Positions 1 through 5,866 of a DNA stretch of 5,866 nt are shown here, piece after piece (position 1 is the first letter of the stretch; each line of letters begins with the position of its first letter). The DNA comes from Nitrososphaerota archaeon (GTDB taxonomy: Archaea; Thermoproteota; Nitrososphaeria; Nitrososphaerales; UBA57). Location: contig JACPBJ010000091.1 of assembly GCA_016180375.1 (NCBI GenBank), forward strand, positions 1 to 5,866, given 5' to 3'. Made by a program: the position numbers and the translations under genes. The notes beneath the pieces were generated by a model. It was given only the letters and a program-made list of their open reading frames with translations. It was not told the origin of the DNA and made no database searches.

Positions 1-80
1 CCAGCACCGCCAGGTGATCGGCATCGTCGCCGACGACGCAGGCGGCTGCCGCCGCCTCGCCGGCAGCGAGGTTCAGGACC
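1..80. other. GC-rich segment of unknown origin, probable chimeric end
   Basis: By direct count, 60 of these 80 bases are G or C (75%), against 44 of the following 100 (44%). The tyrA frame running in from the right meets a stop (TGA, minus strand, 73-75) just after entering this block, and no frame here continues a TyrA-like sequence. Two frames are open across it: a minus-strand one rich in Ala (containing LNLAAGEAAAAACVVGDDAD) and a plus-strand one (containing VIGIVADDAGGCRRLAGSEV) that stops at 117-119. Both have G/C-rich third positions, as expected of coding DNA from a high-GC genome, and I recognise neither. Two adjacent short inverted repeats occur (GGCGGC/GCCGCC at 41-56, CTCGC/GCGAG at 56-70). 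The likeliest reading is foreign or misjoined sequence at a contig end. A real recombination junction is possible. Confidence 0.6.
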
Positions 81-171
81 TGCTTATACCTACATCATTA
101 TCGTTGGCTATGAAGTAACGGGCAAACCATCTACCCATCCTTCCGGTTCCTCCAATTATCGCAACCTTCAT
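73..171 (-). CDS. tyrA: Prephenate dehydrogenase (TyrA) N-terminal fragment, frame broken
   Basis: TyrA oxidatively decarboxylates prephenate (or arogenate) with NAD(P)+ on the way to tyrosine. The minus-strand frame starts with ATG at 169-171 and reads MKVAIIGGTGRMGRWFARYF, then about ten more plausible residues. This is the first beta strand, the dinucleotide-binding GxGxxG (G8-T9-G10-R11-M12-G13) and the first helix of a Rossmann domain, in the form typical of archaeal TyrA. The start overlaps the stop of the upstream aminotransferase as ATGA, with GGAG ten bases upstream. After about 30 codons the frame meets TGA at 73-75, at the point where base composition jumps to about 75% GC. The remaining ~250 residues or more of the family, including the catalytic His, are absent. 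The family is assigned from the N-terminus plus operon position. Another Rossmann dehydrogenase cannot be excluded from 30 residues alone. Confidence 0.72.
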   Translation of the reverse strand: MKVAIIGGTGRMGRWFARYFIANDNDVGISRS

Positions 172-1556
172 GATAAGAGGTCTCCAATTCGTCTGATTCC
201 TTGAGAGAGCTCTTTCGTAGGCTTGTTCAGCGAGATTCTGAAGAAGTTTGGATAGTTGCCGAATCCGCTTCCCGGGGTTACGGCAACTCCCTTCTCCAGA
301 AGATCCATTGCGAACCTATTTCCGTTGAATTTCTCATCTTTACCTCTAGCAAATATGTAAAGCCCTCCGTCAGGCTTCCTAAATCTCAAAGGTAATTCGG
401 TCAGCAATCTTGAGGCAACATCGATTCGCTCCTTCATTGCTGCTACGTTTCTTCGCACATAGTCTTCATCGTCGAACGCTTTCACCGCCCCAACTTGAAT
501 GAAGTGAGGCAGGCTTAGCATCGCCAGCTCCTGAATATTTGCCATGCGAGCAATTACATCTTCGCTAGCAACTGCGTATCCTATTCTAAAGCCAGTCATG
601 GAATACGTCTTCGAAAGTGAGGAAACTACTATTGAGTTGGGTATTTCAAACTCTAGAATGCTCTTGTAAGAAACAAAGGAGTACTCAGAATAGACTTCGT
701 CGCTCAATATTACTATGTTGTTTTTTTCGGCAAGCTCAACAATCTTCCCAAGAGTCTTTACGCTTAGAACCTTGCCCGTAGGGTTGTTCGGATAGCTCAG
801 TATAAGCATCTGTGTAGAATCGGTTATGGAATTTTCTATCTCTTCTATGGATGGAGCCCATCCATCTTCCAAGGTAGTGTTGATTGTGCGAACCCTCGCG
901 CCAAGAAATTCTGCTGTCTCTCCATATGCGGGCCAGTTTGGGTCGACATTGATGACCTCCCCTCCTGAGGATAGAATTGCAGACATCGCTGCGAATATGC
1001 CGAATCTAGCTCCCGCCGTGCAGACAACCCTCTTTTCTGGTGTCTTTACGTCCCACCTTTTGCTTAGATGGGATGCGATCTTTGCTCTCAGCTCAGGAAT
1101 TCCCGATGATAGTGTATAGCGAGTAAAGCCTCCATACATCGCCCTCTTAGTTTCATCAAGGACTTGTTGGGGAGGCGTAAAATCAGGCTCCCCAACTTCG
1201 AGGTGGATTATCTCCTTACCTGCTCTTTCTAGCTCTTTTACACGCGCAAACATTTTGGATGCTGAAATGGATTCTTTGGCCGCTGAACGAACCTCTCTTG
1301 CAATAGTTTCCTGAAGAAGCATCGTTAGAACCCTCATCCCGAATTTTTCATCGATGCCCTTCTTTGCGCAGTGCTGCCTGACTACCCTTCTAAGCTCCGT
1401 CTCTATTGCGCTGTTGACCAAAGGTAATCCAAGAGACGATTTTACCCTCCCAATTTCCTCTCCTAGCTTGACTCGCTTTGCTATTAGATCGAATATCTCT
1501 AGGGTTATACCGCGAATCTCCTTCCTCAGGTCTTCGAGGTCAACAGTCTCGGTCAA
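168..1556 (-). CDS. Chorismate mutase-aminotransferase fusion (AroQ + PLP class I)
   Basis: A bifunctional 462-residue protein. Residues ~7-90 form an all-helical AroQ chorismate mutase (chorismate to prephenate), with R11, R28, K39 and E52 at the positions of the E. coli active-site residues and E88 where E. coli has Gln. The E. coli D48 and R51 positions are N48 and I51. Residues ~95-462 are a fold-type I PLP aminotransferase: GEPDF at 122-126, W208, SYPNNPTG at 254-261 (N258), D286 and Y289 in LSDEVYSEY, the PLP-Schiff-base lysine K316 in SSLSKTYSMTG, the phosphate-binding R324 and the substrate-carboxylate R440 in NFFRISL. All expected PLP residues are present. The start is TTG at 1554-1556, the only standard start between the in-frame aroC stop at 1563-1565 and the mutase core. 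The Shine-Dalgarno is poor (GGGAAG about 12 bases upstream), so initiation probably depends on coupling to aroC. The amino-group acceptor may be prephenate, giving arogenate, or phenylpyruvate-type keto acids. Context cannot decide this. Confidence 0.92.
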   Translation of the reverse strand: MTETVDLEDLRKEIRGITLEIFDLIAKRVKLGEEIGRVKSSLGLPLVNSAIETELRRVVRQHCAKKGIDEKFGMRVLTMLLQETIAREVRSAAKESISASKMFARVKELERAGKEIIHLEVGEPDFTPPQQVLDETKRAMYGGFTRYTLSSGIPELRAKIASHLSKRWDVKTPEKRVVCTAGARFGIFAAMSAILSSGGEVINVDPNWPAYGETAEFLGARVRTINTTLEDGWAPSIEEIENSITDSTQMLILSYPNNPTGKVLSVKTLGKIVELAEKNNIVILSDEVYSEYSFVSYKSILEFEIPNSIVVSSLSKTYSMTGFRIGYAVASEDVIARMANIQELAMLSLPHFIQVGAVKAFDDEDYVRRNVAAMKERIDVASRLLTELPLRFRKPDGGLYIFARGKDEKFNGNRFAMDLLEKGVAVTPGSGFGNYPNFFRISLNKPTKELSQGIRRIGDLLS

Positions 1557-1562
1557 GTGGGT

Positions 1563-2666
1563 TCAGTGCTTCCCTATTACTGGAGGAATCAAACCTGCCC
1601 TGATTGCGTGATCTGCTAGCACTAAAGCGACAACTGATTCGACAATAGGCACGGCACGAGGGAGGACGCATGGGTCATGCCTCCCAGTAACGATAAGCTC
1701 TTCTTCCTTCATAGTTTCAAGGTTAACTGATGTTTGGGTCTTTGGTATTGAGGATGGTGGCTTGAATACTATCCTGCTCACTATTGGCATGCCGAAGGAA
1801 AGTCCTCCCAAGATGCCCCCAGAGTTATTTGTTTTTGAGACTATCTTCTTCCCAACGACTGTGTATTGGTCGTTGTTCTCAGAACCTCTTAGACGAGCGG
1901 CGTGAAAACCTGAGCCGAATTCGACTCCTTTGACTGCAGGAATTGCGAATAATGCTCCGCCAAGATCGCAGTCAAGGGCTGAGAATATAGGTTCCCCAAG
2001 ACCGACAGGTGCGTTCTTTGCGATACATTGGATTATGCCTCCTACACTGTCCCCTTTCCCCTTCTCTTCAAGTATGAGCTCCTTCATCTTACTGGCGGCT
2101 ACCCTGTCGGGGCACCTGACCTCGTTGGAATAGCGGAGTTTCTTTGCCGTTTCAAAATCCACATCATTGGATTTTATCCCTCCAATTTCGGTAACGTATG
2201 CTATGATCTCTGTTCGAAACACATAGCTTAGAAGTTTCTTCGCTATCGCACCGCCCATTACGAAGGTTGTTGTCAGTCTAGCGGAAAAGTGTCCTCCGCC
2301 TCTAGGATCATTGAAACCTCCATACTTGAACCAAGCAGGGAGATCAGAATGCCCAGGCCTTGGAACCTTCTTTAGCCTATCATACGGCTTTGAATCGACA
2401 TCCTTGTTCCAGATCAGCATCCCTATGGGGAAGCCTGTCGTTCTTCCATTATACACTCCTGAAAGTATCTCAACTTGGTCCTCCTCTTTTCTGGGAGAGG
2501 CTATAGCGGAAGTTCCTGGTCTTCTAAGATCGAGTTCCTTCTGTATTTCTTCCCTCTCAATAGGAAGCCCTGCAGGGCAGCCGTCTACGACAGCACCGAC
2601 TGCTCTCCCATGACTCTCTCCGTATGCCGTAAGCCTAAACCTTTCACCTAGAATATTACCACTCAG
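1563..2666 (-). CDS. aroC: Chorismate synthase, CTG start
   Basis: Chorismate synthase makes chorismate from EPSP by 1,4-trans elimination of phosphate, using reduced FMN as cofactor. Read from CTG at 2664-2666 the protein is 367 residues, a normal family length. The N-terminus reads (M)SGNILGERFRLTAYGESHG and continues into AVGAVVDGCPAGLPI, the family signature, with catalytic H19. RRPGTSAIASPRKEEDQVEI and RPGHSD (catalytic H106) follow, then GGGHFSAR near 125-130, and GRHDPC in the C-terminal third. The first standard start codon in frame is a GTG at 2454-2456. It sits inside the conserved block and would delete 70 residues, including H19. A strong Shine-Dalgarno precedes the CTG, which overlaps the aroA stop as CTGA. 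The C-terminus ends 6 nt before, and in the same frame as, the mutase-aminotransferase gene. Confidence 0.93.
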   Translation of the reverse strand: MSGNILGERFRLTAYGESHGRAVGAVVDGCPAGLPIEREEIQKELDLRRPGTSAIASPRKEEDQVEILSGVYNGRTTGFPIGMLIWNKDVDSKPYDRLKKVPRPGHSDLPAWFKYGGFNDPRGGGHFSARLTTTFVMGGAIAKKLLSYVFRTEIIAYVTEIGGIKSNDVDFETAKKLRYSNEVRCPDRVAASKMKELILEEKGKGDSVGGIIQCIAKNAPVGLGEPIFSALDCDLGGALFAIPAVKGVEFGSGFHAARLRGSENNDQYTVVGKKIVSKTNNSGGILGGLSFGMPIVSRIVFKPPSSIPKTQTSVNLETMKEEELIVTGRHDPCVLPRAVPIVESVVALVLADHAIRAGLIPPVIGKH

Positions 2667-3955
2667 ATCTGCAACACCTCCAACCTTGCAGAAAGAGCCT
2701 TCATGTCATCGACGAAGTTTGGATATGAAACGTCAACGCTCTCCATGCCCTCTACAATGCAGCCCTCCCTTGATGAAAGCCCAGCTAGGCAGAAGGCCAT
2801 GAACATTCGATGATCGTCGTGCGAGTCAAAGGTGCAAGGCTTTAGTGTTTTTGGAGCTTCTATGACAAGGCCATCTTCGAGCTCCTGAACCTCAGCTCCT
2901 ATCTTTGGCAGCTCCATAGCAAGAACGTGAAGCCTGTCTGTCTCCTTAAAGCGAGCGTGGGCAACTCCTTTGACAGTAACCTTGTTTTTGCACTTTAGAG
3001 CGAGCACGGAAACTACGGGAAGAAGATCTGGCGAATTCCTCAGATCGAATTCACCTCCCTCCAGTTCTTTTGATATGGAAACCTCCACCTTGCCCGCCTC
3101 CCTGTCAATTCTGACATCTGTACCCATTCTTTGCAGTATGTCTATGATAGCCATGTCAGCCTGAGGAAGATCGAAGTTCAGGTTCGAAACCTGTGTATGC
3201 CCTCCGGTCACGGCTGCACCAGCAAGAATGAATGATGCTGAACTGAAGTCTGCAGGGACGATAAATTCTGCCGCCTTGTATCTTCGGTTTATGCTGATAT
3301 GAAATATTGAATCCTCAGTCGCCACCCTCCCTTTGAATAGCTCGATCATCTTCATCGTCGCCTCCAAGTACGGTACGGAAACTGGCTGACCTTCAACAAC
3401 GATGGAGGAATTTTCCTTGGCATATGGGCAGGCCATGAGTAAAGATGAAATAAACTGCGATGAAACATCTCCCCTAATCTTTGCTTCTCCACCTTTCATC
3501 CCTCCGCCCTTCACGACTACTGGAGGCAACCCATCGAGCCTTGCAGACCAGCATTCAACTCCAAGCTGATTCAAAGCGTTAAGCAGAGCACCCATTGGGC
3601 GAGTTCTTATGCTTGAATCTCCTGTTAGTACTACAAAACCCCTCTTTACCAAGGATGCTATGGATGTCATCAACCTAATCGTGGTTCCAGAGTTGTCGAC
3701 ATTGATAACATCTGCAGGAGCTATTAGTTGATCGCTTCTGGAGATGCTGAACTGCTCTTCTTCAGTTATATTCGCACCAAAGGCTCTGCAAGCTCTTATC
3801 GTGGCAAGTGTATCCCTGCCAAGAAGCGGATTCTTTATCGTAGTCGTGCCTTCTGCCAAAAGCCCAAGAACGAATGCTCTGTGGGTATACGACTTGCTTG
3901 GAGGTGGGCTTACATTGCCCGTCAATATGGATGGCCTGACTTCTACCTTTACCAT
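2663..3955 (-). CDS. aroA: EPSP synthase (3-phosphoshikimate 1-carboxyvinyltransferase)
   Basis: Condenses shikimate-3-phosphate with phosphoenolpyruvate to give EPSP, the sixth shikimate-pathway step. The 430-residue product matches the usual ~430 and has the two-domain EPSP synthase motifs in order: PPPSKSYTHR at 17-26 (K21, R26), NSGTTIR at 88-94, R119 in RTRPMG, SSQ at 165-167, catalytic D310 in SPDLLP, KETDR at 337-341 (E338, R341), and DDHRM at 380-384 (H382, R383). The C-terminal SYPNF has Val where E. coli has the PEP-contacting K411. I start it at ATG 3953-3955, which overlaps the kinase stop by one base (TAATG) and gives the usual short lead to the first beta strand. A longer frame from 4021 adds 22 unconserved residues overlapping the kinase gene. 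The Shine-Dalgarno is only GGTG, six bases upstream. Its stop lies within CTGA shared with aroC. Confidence 0.95.
   Translation of the reverse strand: MVKVEVRPSILTGNVSPPPSKSYTHRAFVLGLLAEGTTTIKNPLLGRDTLATIRACRAFGANITEEEQFSISRSDQLIAPADVINVDNSGTTIRLMTSIASLVKRGFVVLTGDSSIRTRPMGALLNALNQLGVECWSARLDGLPPVVVKGGGMKGGEAKIRGDVSSQFISSLLMACPYAKENSSIVVEGQPVSVPYLEATMKMIELFKGRVATEDSIFHISINRRYKAAEFIVPADFSSASFILAGAAVTGGHTQVSNLNFDLPQADMAIIDILQRMGTDVRIDREAGKVEVSISKELEGGEFDLRNSPDLLPVVSVLALKCKNKVTVKGVAHARFKETDRLHVLAMELPKIGAEVQELEDGLVIEAPKTLKPCTFDSHDDHRMFMAFCLAGLSSREGCIVEGMESVDVSYPNFVDDMKALSARLEVLQI
2664..2681 (-). promoter_or_regulatory. Shine-Dalgarno and CTG start of aroC
   Basis: On the minus strand the sequence is GGAGGTG (2675-2681), eight bases TTGCAGAT, then CTG (2664-2666) followed by A. 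GGAGGTG matches the archaeal 16S anti-Shine-Dalgarno over seven bases, at ideal spacing, and is the best ribosome-binding site in the window. The CTG overlaps the aroA stop as CTGA, the same geometry as the ATGA junctions at the kinase and tyrA starts. No ATG, GTG or TTG lies in this frame between the upstream stop (2706-2708) and codon 71. A miscalled A in the assembly is the main alternative. Confidence 0.8.
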
Positions 3956-4815
3956 TACGCGCACCGAGCCTTCGAATTCGTAAGATTTGCGGTCAGAATC
4001 TTCCCAGGAAGCGATGACCATGCTGACACTATCTGCTTCGAATCCTCCTTCTTCACAATGGCAGCAATAGATGGTCCGGTTCCAGAGAGTCCAGCCGCTA
4101 GAGCACCATTCAGGAGAGCGTCTACCGCAGGCTTGGTTGAAACTGAAAGGGCGGAAGAATGAATGAGCCCGTTAAGTGTCAAAGCCTTCCAGTACTCTCC
4201 TTTCATCGCTAGTTCAAATGCCATCTCAACTGCATATCTAAATGGGTTGAGCCTCTCTTTCGGAAACTGCTGGGTATACGTTCTTGCCGTAGGCACGTAT
4301 ATTACCGCGACAAGGGTCTCATCAACACTATTTTGCTTCAAGATTTTCCTTCCGTAGTTATCGGTTAGAACTGCTCCTCCAAAGTAGCTTGCACATGCAT
4401 CATCGTAAGCGCCCGTTATAGTAACCTTAGCTTTGAACGCAGCGTCTACACCCAATTTTACTATGTCTTCATCGGGAATCTTCTTGCCTAGCGCGCAGAG
4501 CGTTGCAAGCACTATGGCATTAGCAGCGGTGCTTGAACTCTTTAGCCCTCTCGCTATGGGTATCTGAGATTTTACCTCCACATGAGCACCTAACTTGTTA
4601 TTGGAAAAGTGTTTTAGCACTGCATTGACAGACTCCTTTGCAAGAGTTGTATCCTCATTCTTTCCTCCAATAATACTGACTTCAACCTGTTTCGAATCCC
4701 TTGTAAGCTCGACCTTTGCTTCTGTCAGCAGATCGATTCCCAAGGCTGCACCTTTCCCCGTTGAAATTGCATTGACTATCGTTACTGCACCGTGCGCGAT
4801 GGCCCTTCCTTTCAT
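3955..4815 (-). CDS. aroK: Shikimate kinase, archaeal GHMP type
   Basis: Phosphorylates shikimate at the 3-hydroxyl using ATP, feeding aroA directly downstream. At 286 residues it matches archaeal GHMP-superfamily shikimate kinases and is unrelated to the ~170-residue bacterial AroK/AroL. Visible motifs are the N-terminal GRAIAHGAVTIVNAISTGKG, the glycine/serine-rich ATP loop PIARGLKSSSTAA at 86-98, ITGAYDDACASYFGG at 133-147 with acidic D138/D139 in the region that holds the catalytic acid of the superfamily, and the GHMP C-terminal motif GLSGTGPSIAA at 242-252. The ATG at 4813-4815 overlaps the aroE stop as ATGA, with GGAG ten bases upstream. The stop shares one base with the aroA start. 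GHMP kinases differ in substrate (homoserine, mevalonate), but the Gly-Leu-Lys-Ser-Ser loop and the position between aroE and aroA make shikimate the clear choice. The symbol follows common archaeal usage. Confidence 0.94.
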   Translation of the reverse strand: MKGRAIAHGAVTIVNAISTGKGAALGIDLLTEAKVELTRDSKQVEVSIIGGKNEDTTLAKESVNAVLKHFSNNKLGAHVEVKSQIPIARGLKSSSTAANAIVLATLCALGKKIPDEDIVKLGVDAAFKAKVTITGAYDDACASYFGGAVLTDNYGRKILKQNSVDETLVAVIYVPTARTYTQQFPKERLNPFRYAVEMAFELAMKGEYWKALTLNGLIHSSALSVSTKPAVDALLNGALAAGLSGTGPSIAAIVKKEDSKQIVSAWSSLPGKILTANLTNSKARCA

Positions 4816-5687
4816 TTTTCTTCGGCTCCCAGAGATTCAAGCACAGCTTCCGTCATTATTTTCTTGGGTGCCTTTTTCCCAGTCCAGATTTCAAAAGATA
4901 GTGCAGCTTGTTCAACCAACATCTCGTAACCATGAATGCAAACTGCGCCTAACTTTTCGAATGTGGCAAGGAAGTCGGTCTTAAGGGGCCTGTAAACCAA
5001 ATCATATGCTATCGTATCCCCTTCCAGTTTGGCTTTCTGAATTGACAGTTTGAACCACTTTTCATGCATGCCCAGAGGCGTTGCATTGACAATTAGATTA
5101 TGCTTGCTTACAGCATTAGTAAAGGACTTCTCGCTCAGGCACTCCGCTTTTGCATTAACATCGAATTCCTTCTTTAAGATAGAAACTAGTTCTTCTGCTT
5201 TGGATACAGTGCGATTCAGAATTGAAATTTTCTTGCAGCCGTTTTCAGCAAGCGCAAAGGCACAAGCTCTGGCAGCACCTCCAGCACCTACTATCAGGGC
5301 TCTAAGATCGGTTATTCTTGTTCTACGTTGGAGCGGGTTTGCAAAGCCTTCGATGTCTGTATTGAACCCTGTAAGTTCTCCTTTTTGGTTTAGAATTGTA
5401 TTGACGGCATTGACCCTCTTTGCTCCAGCATCTATTTTGTCAAGCAGTTTCATGACTGACTTTTTGTGAGGCATTGTGACGTTTGCTCCCAGAAATTCTA
5501 GAGCTCGCAAGCCTCGTATTGCATTCGATAGTTTCCGCTCCGGCACTCCAAAGGCTAGGTAGACAGCATTTATCCCAAGAGAATGAAATGCGGCATTATG
5601 CATGATCGGCGAGGGAGATTGCTTTACAGGATAGCCGATCAAGCAGCAGAGCTTGGTGCTTGAATCAGGCCCTTTCCAAGAGTTCAT
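4812..5687 (-). CDS. aroE: Shikimate 5-dehydrogenase
   Basis: Reduces 3-dehydroshikimate to shikimate with NADPH. The 291-residue product has the full family layout: CCLIGYPVKQSPSPIMHN with substrate-binding S24 and S26, NVTMPHK with catalytic K75, VNAVNT (N96), GFNTDIEGF with catalytic D111, the Rossmann loop GAGGAARA at 134-141, NRT at 158-160 (the basic NADP-preferring type of loop), NATPLGM at 201-207, YDLVYRPLKT near 228-237, and MLVEQAALSFEIWTG with conserved Q260. The ATG at 5685-5687 lies 23 bases inside the end of aroD, with AGAGGT four bases upstream. The next possible start, a TTG at codon 16, would destroy the first beta strand, so the overlap is probably real. Its stop overlaps the kinase start. 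Confidence 0.95.
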   Translation of the reverse strand: MNSWKGPDSSTKLCCLIGYPVKQSPSPIMHNAAFHSLGINAVYLAFGVPERKLSNAIRGLRALEFLGANVTMPHKKSVMKLLDKIDAGAKRVNAVNTILNQKGELTGFNTDIEGFANPLQRRTRITDLRALIVGAGGAARACAFALAENGCKKISILNRTVSKAEELVSILKKEFDVNAKAECLSEKSFTNAVSKHNLIVNATPLGMHEKWFKLSIQKAKLEGDTIAYDLVYRPLKTDFLATFEKLGAVCIHGYEMLVEQAALSFEIWTGKKAPKKIMTEAVLESLGAEEK

Positions 5688-5866
5688 AGAAACCTCTTAG
5701 CTCCGAAATCGAAATCTGTCCCGGGGCGACTGCGGCTCCCTCTAGACAACCATACATGAGCGGACTACCCAATTTTGGCGCAAGAATTCTGGAAATCTTC
5801 CCATGCTCTCCCATGCAGAAGGCAATCAGTCTGCCCCTCATTTTTTTGTCGTATAGAGAAAGCACG
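5665..5866 (-). CDS. aroD: 3-dehydroquinate dehydratase, type I (C-terminal part)
   Basis: Dehydrates 3-dehydroquinate to 3-dehydroshikimate through a lysine Schiff base. Only the last ~66 residues are in the window. The gene continues past the right edge, so the catalytic His and Lys are not visible. What is seen is the end of a type I TIM barrel: LIAFCMGEHGKISRI with the substrate-binding Arg of the SR pair, APKLGSPLMYG, and VAPGQISISELRGFY with the conserved PGQ glutamine of the closing loop. The E. coli/Salmonella-type Ser four residues before that Gln is Val here. No start is assigned; a GTG at the edge (5863-5865) is internal. It heads this part of the operon, and its 3' end overlaps aroE by 23 bases. 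Confidence 0.9.
   Translation of the reverse strand, partial: VLSLYDKKMRGRLIAFCMGEHGKISRILAPKLGSPLMYGCLEGAAVAPGQISISELRGFYELLERA

Noticed and set aside
41..70. Two adjacent GC-rich hairpins as a terminator or recombination site
   Set aside because: Stems of 5-6 bp are expected by chance in 77% GC sequence. There is no T-tract, and the block itself is probably chimeric.
845..1027. Minus-strand 60-codon frame inside the aminotransferase
   Set aside because: It lies in an alternate frame within a conserved gene, with no homology signal.
1563..2456. Start of aroC at the GTG codon at 2454-2456
   Set aside because: It would remove the first 70 residues, including GESHG and the catalytic His. The frame upstream is open and encodes the conserved chorismate synthase N-terminus.
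3956..4021. 22-residue N-terminal extension of EPSP synthase from ATG 4019-4021
   Set aside because: The extension is unconserved and lies wholly inside the kinase coding sequence. ATG 3953-3955 gives a TAATG junction and a normal N-terminus.
3728..4162. Plus-strand open frame of 144 codons (and similar ones at 5050-5469, 4595-4984 and 2311-2613)
   Set aside because: These run antisense to well-supported genes, have no recognisable motifs and look like shadows of codon bias.
1..5866. CRISPR array, tRNA/rRNA, insertion sequence, riboswitch or internal promoter
   Set aside because: No direct-repeat arrays, RNA motifs or transposase sequence were seen. The genes are contiguous with no intergenic space for regulatory elements.

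Overview
The window is a stretch of an archaeal shikimate/chorismate operon. Every gene lies on the minus strand, so transcription runs from the right edge to the left. The clearest archaeal marker is the third gene, a GHMP-superfamily shikimate kinase. Bacteria and plants use an unrelated P-loop kinase for this step. The chorismate mutase-aminotransferase fusion and a TyrA beginning MKVAIIGGTGRMGRW also fit the Thermoproteota/Nitrososphaeria (former TACK) side of the archaea. That placement is inferred from remembered gene content and order and was not tested by phylogeny.

Layout in transcription order: the C-terminal third of type I 3-dehydroquinate dehydratase (aroD, cut by the right edge), shikimate 5-dehydrogenase (aroE), archaeal shikimate kinase, EPSP synthase (aroA), chorismate synthase (aroC), a chorismate mutase-aminotransferase fusion, and the first codons of prephenate dehydrogenase (tyrA). 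Together these carry 3-dehydroquinate to chorismate, then to prephenate, then towards tyrosine. The genes are packed end to end, with junctions ATGA, TAATG, CTGA and ATGA, one 23-nt overlap and one 6-nt gap. There is no room for internal promoters or terminators. There is no gene-free stretch over 300 bases.

Two points need care in annotation. First, aroC has no ATG, GTG or TTG at the position its conserved N-terminus requires. Homology, a strong Shine-Dalgarno and a CTGA stop/start overlap all point to a CTG start at 2664-2666. An automatic caller would start it at a GTG at 2456 and lose 70 conserved residues. Second, the leftmost ~80 bases are about 75% G+C against 44% in the next 100 bases, and the tyrA reading frame ends abruptly there. 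This looks like a chimeric contig end or a rearrangement junction, not a natural tyrA.

I see no mobile element, CRISPR array, RNA gene or new system. This is essentially ordinary core metabolism with a few sequence oddities.
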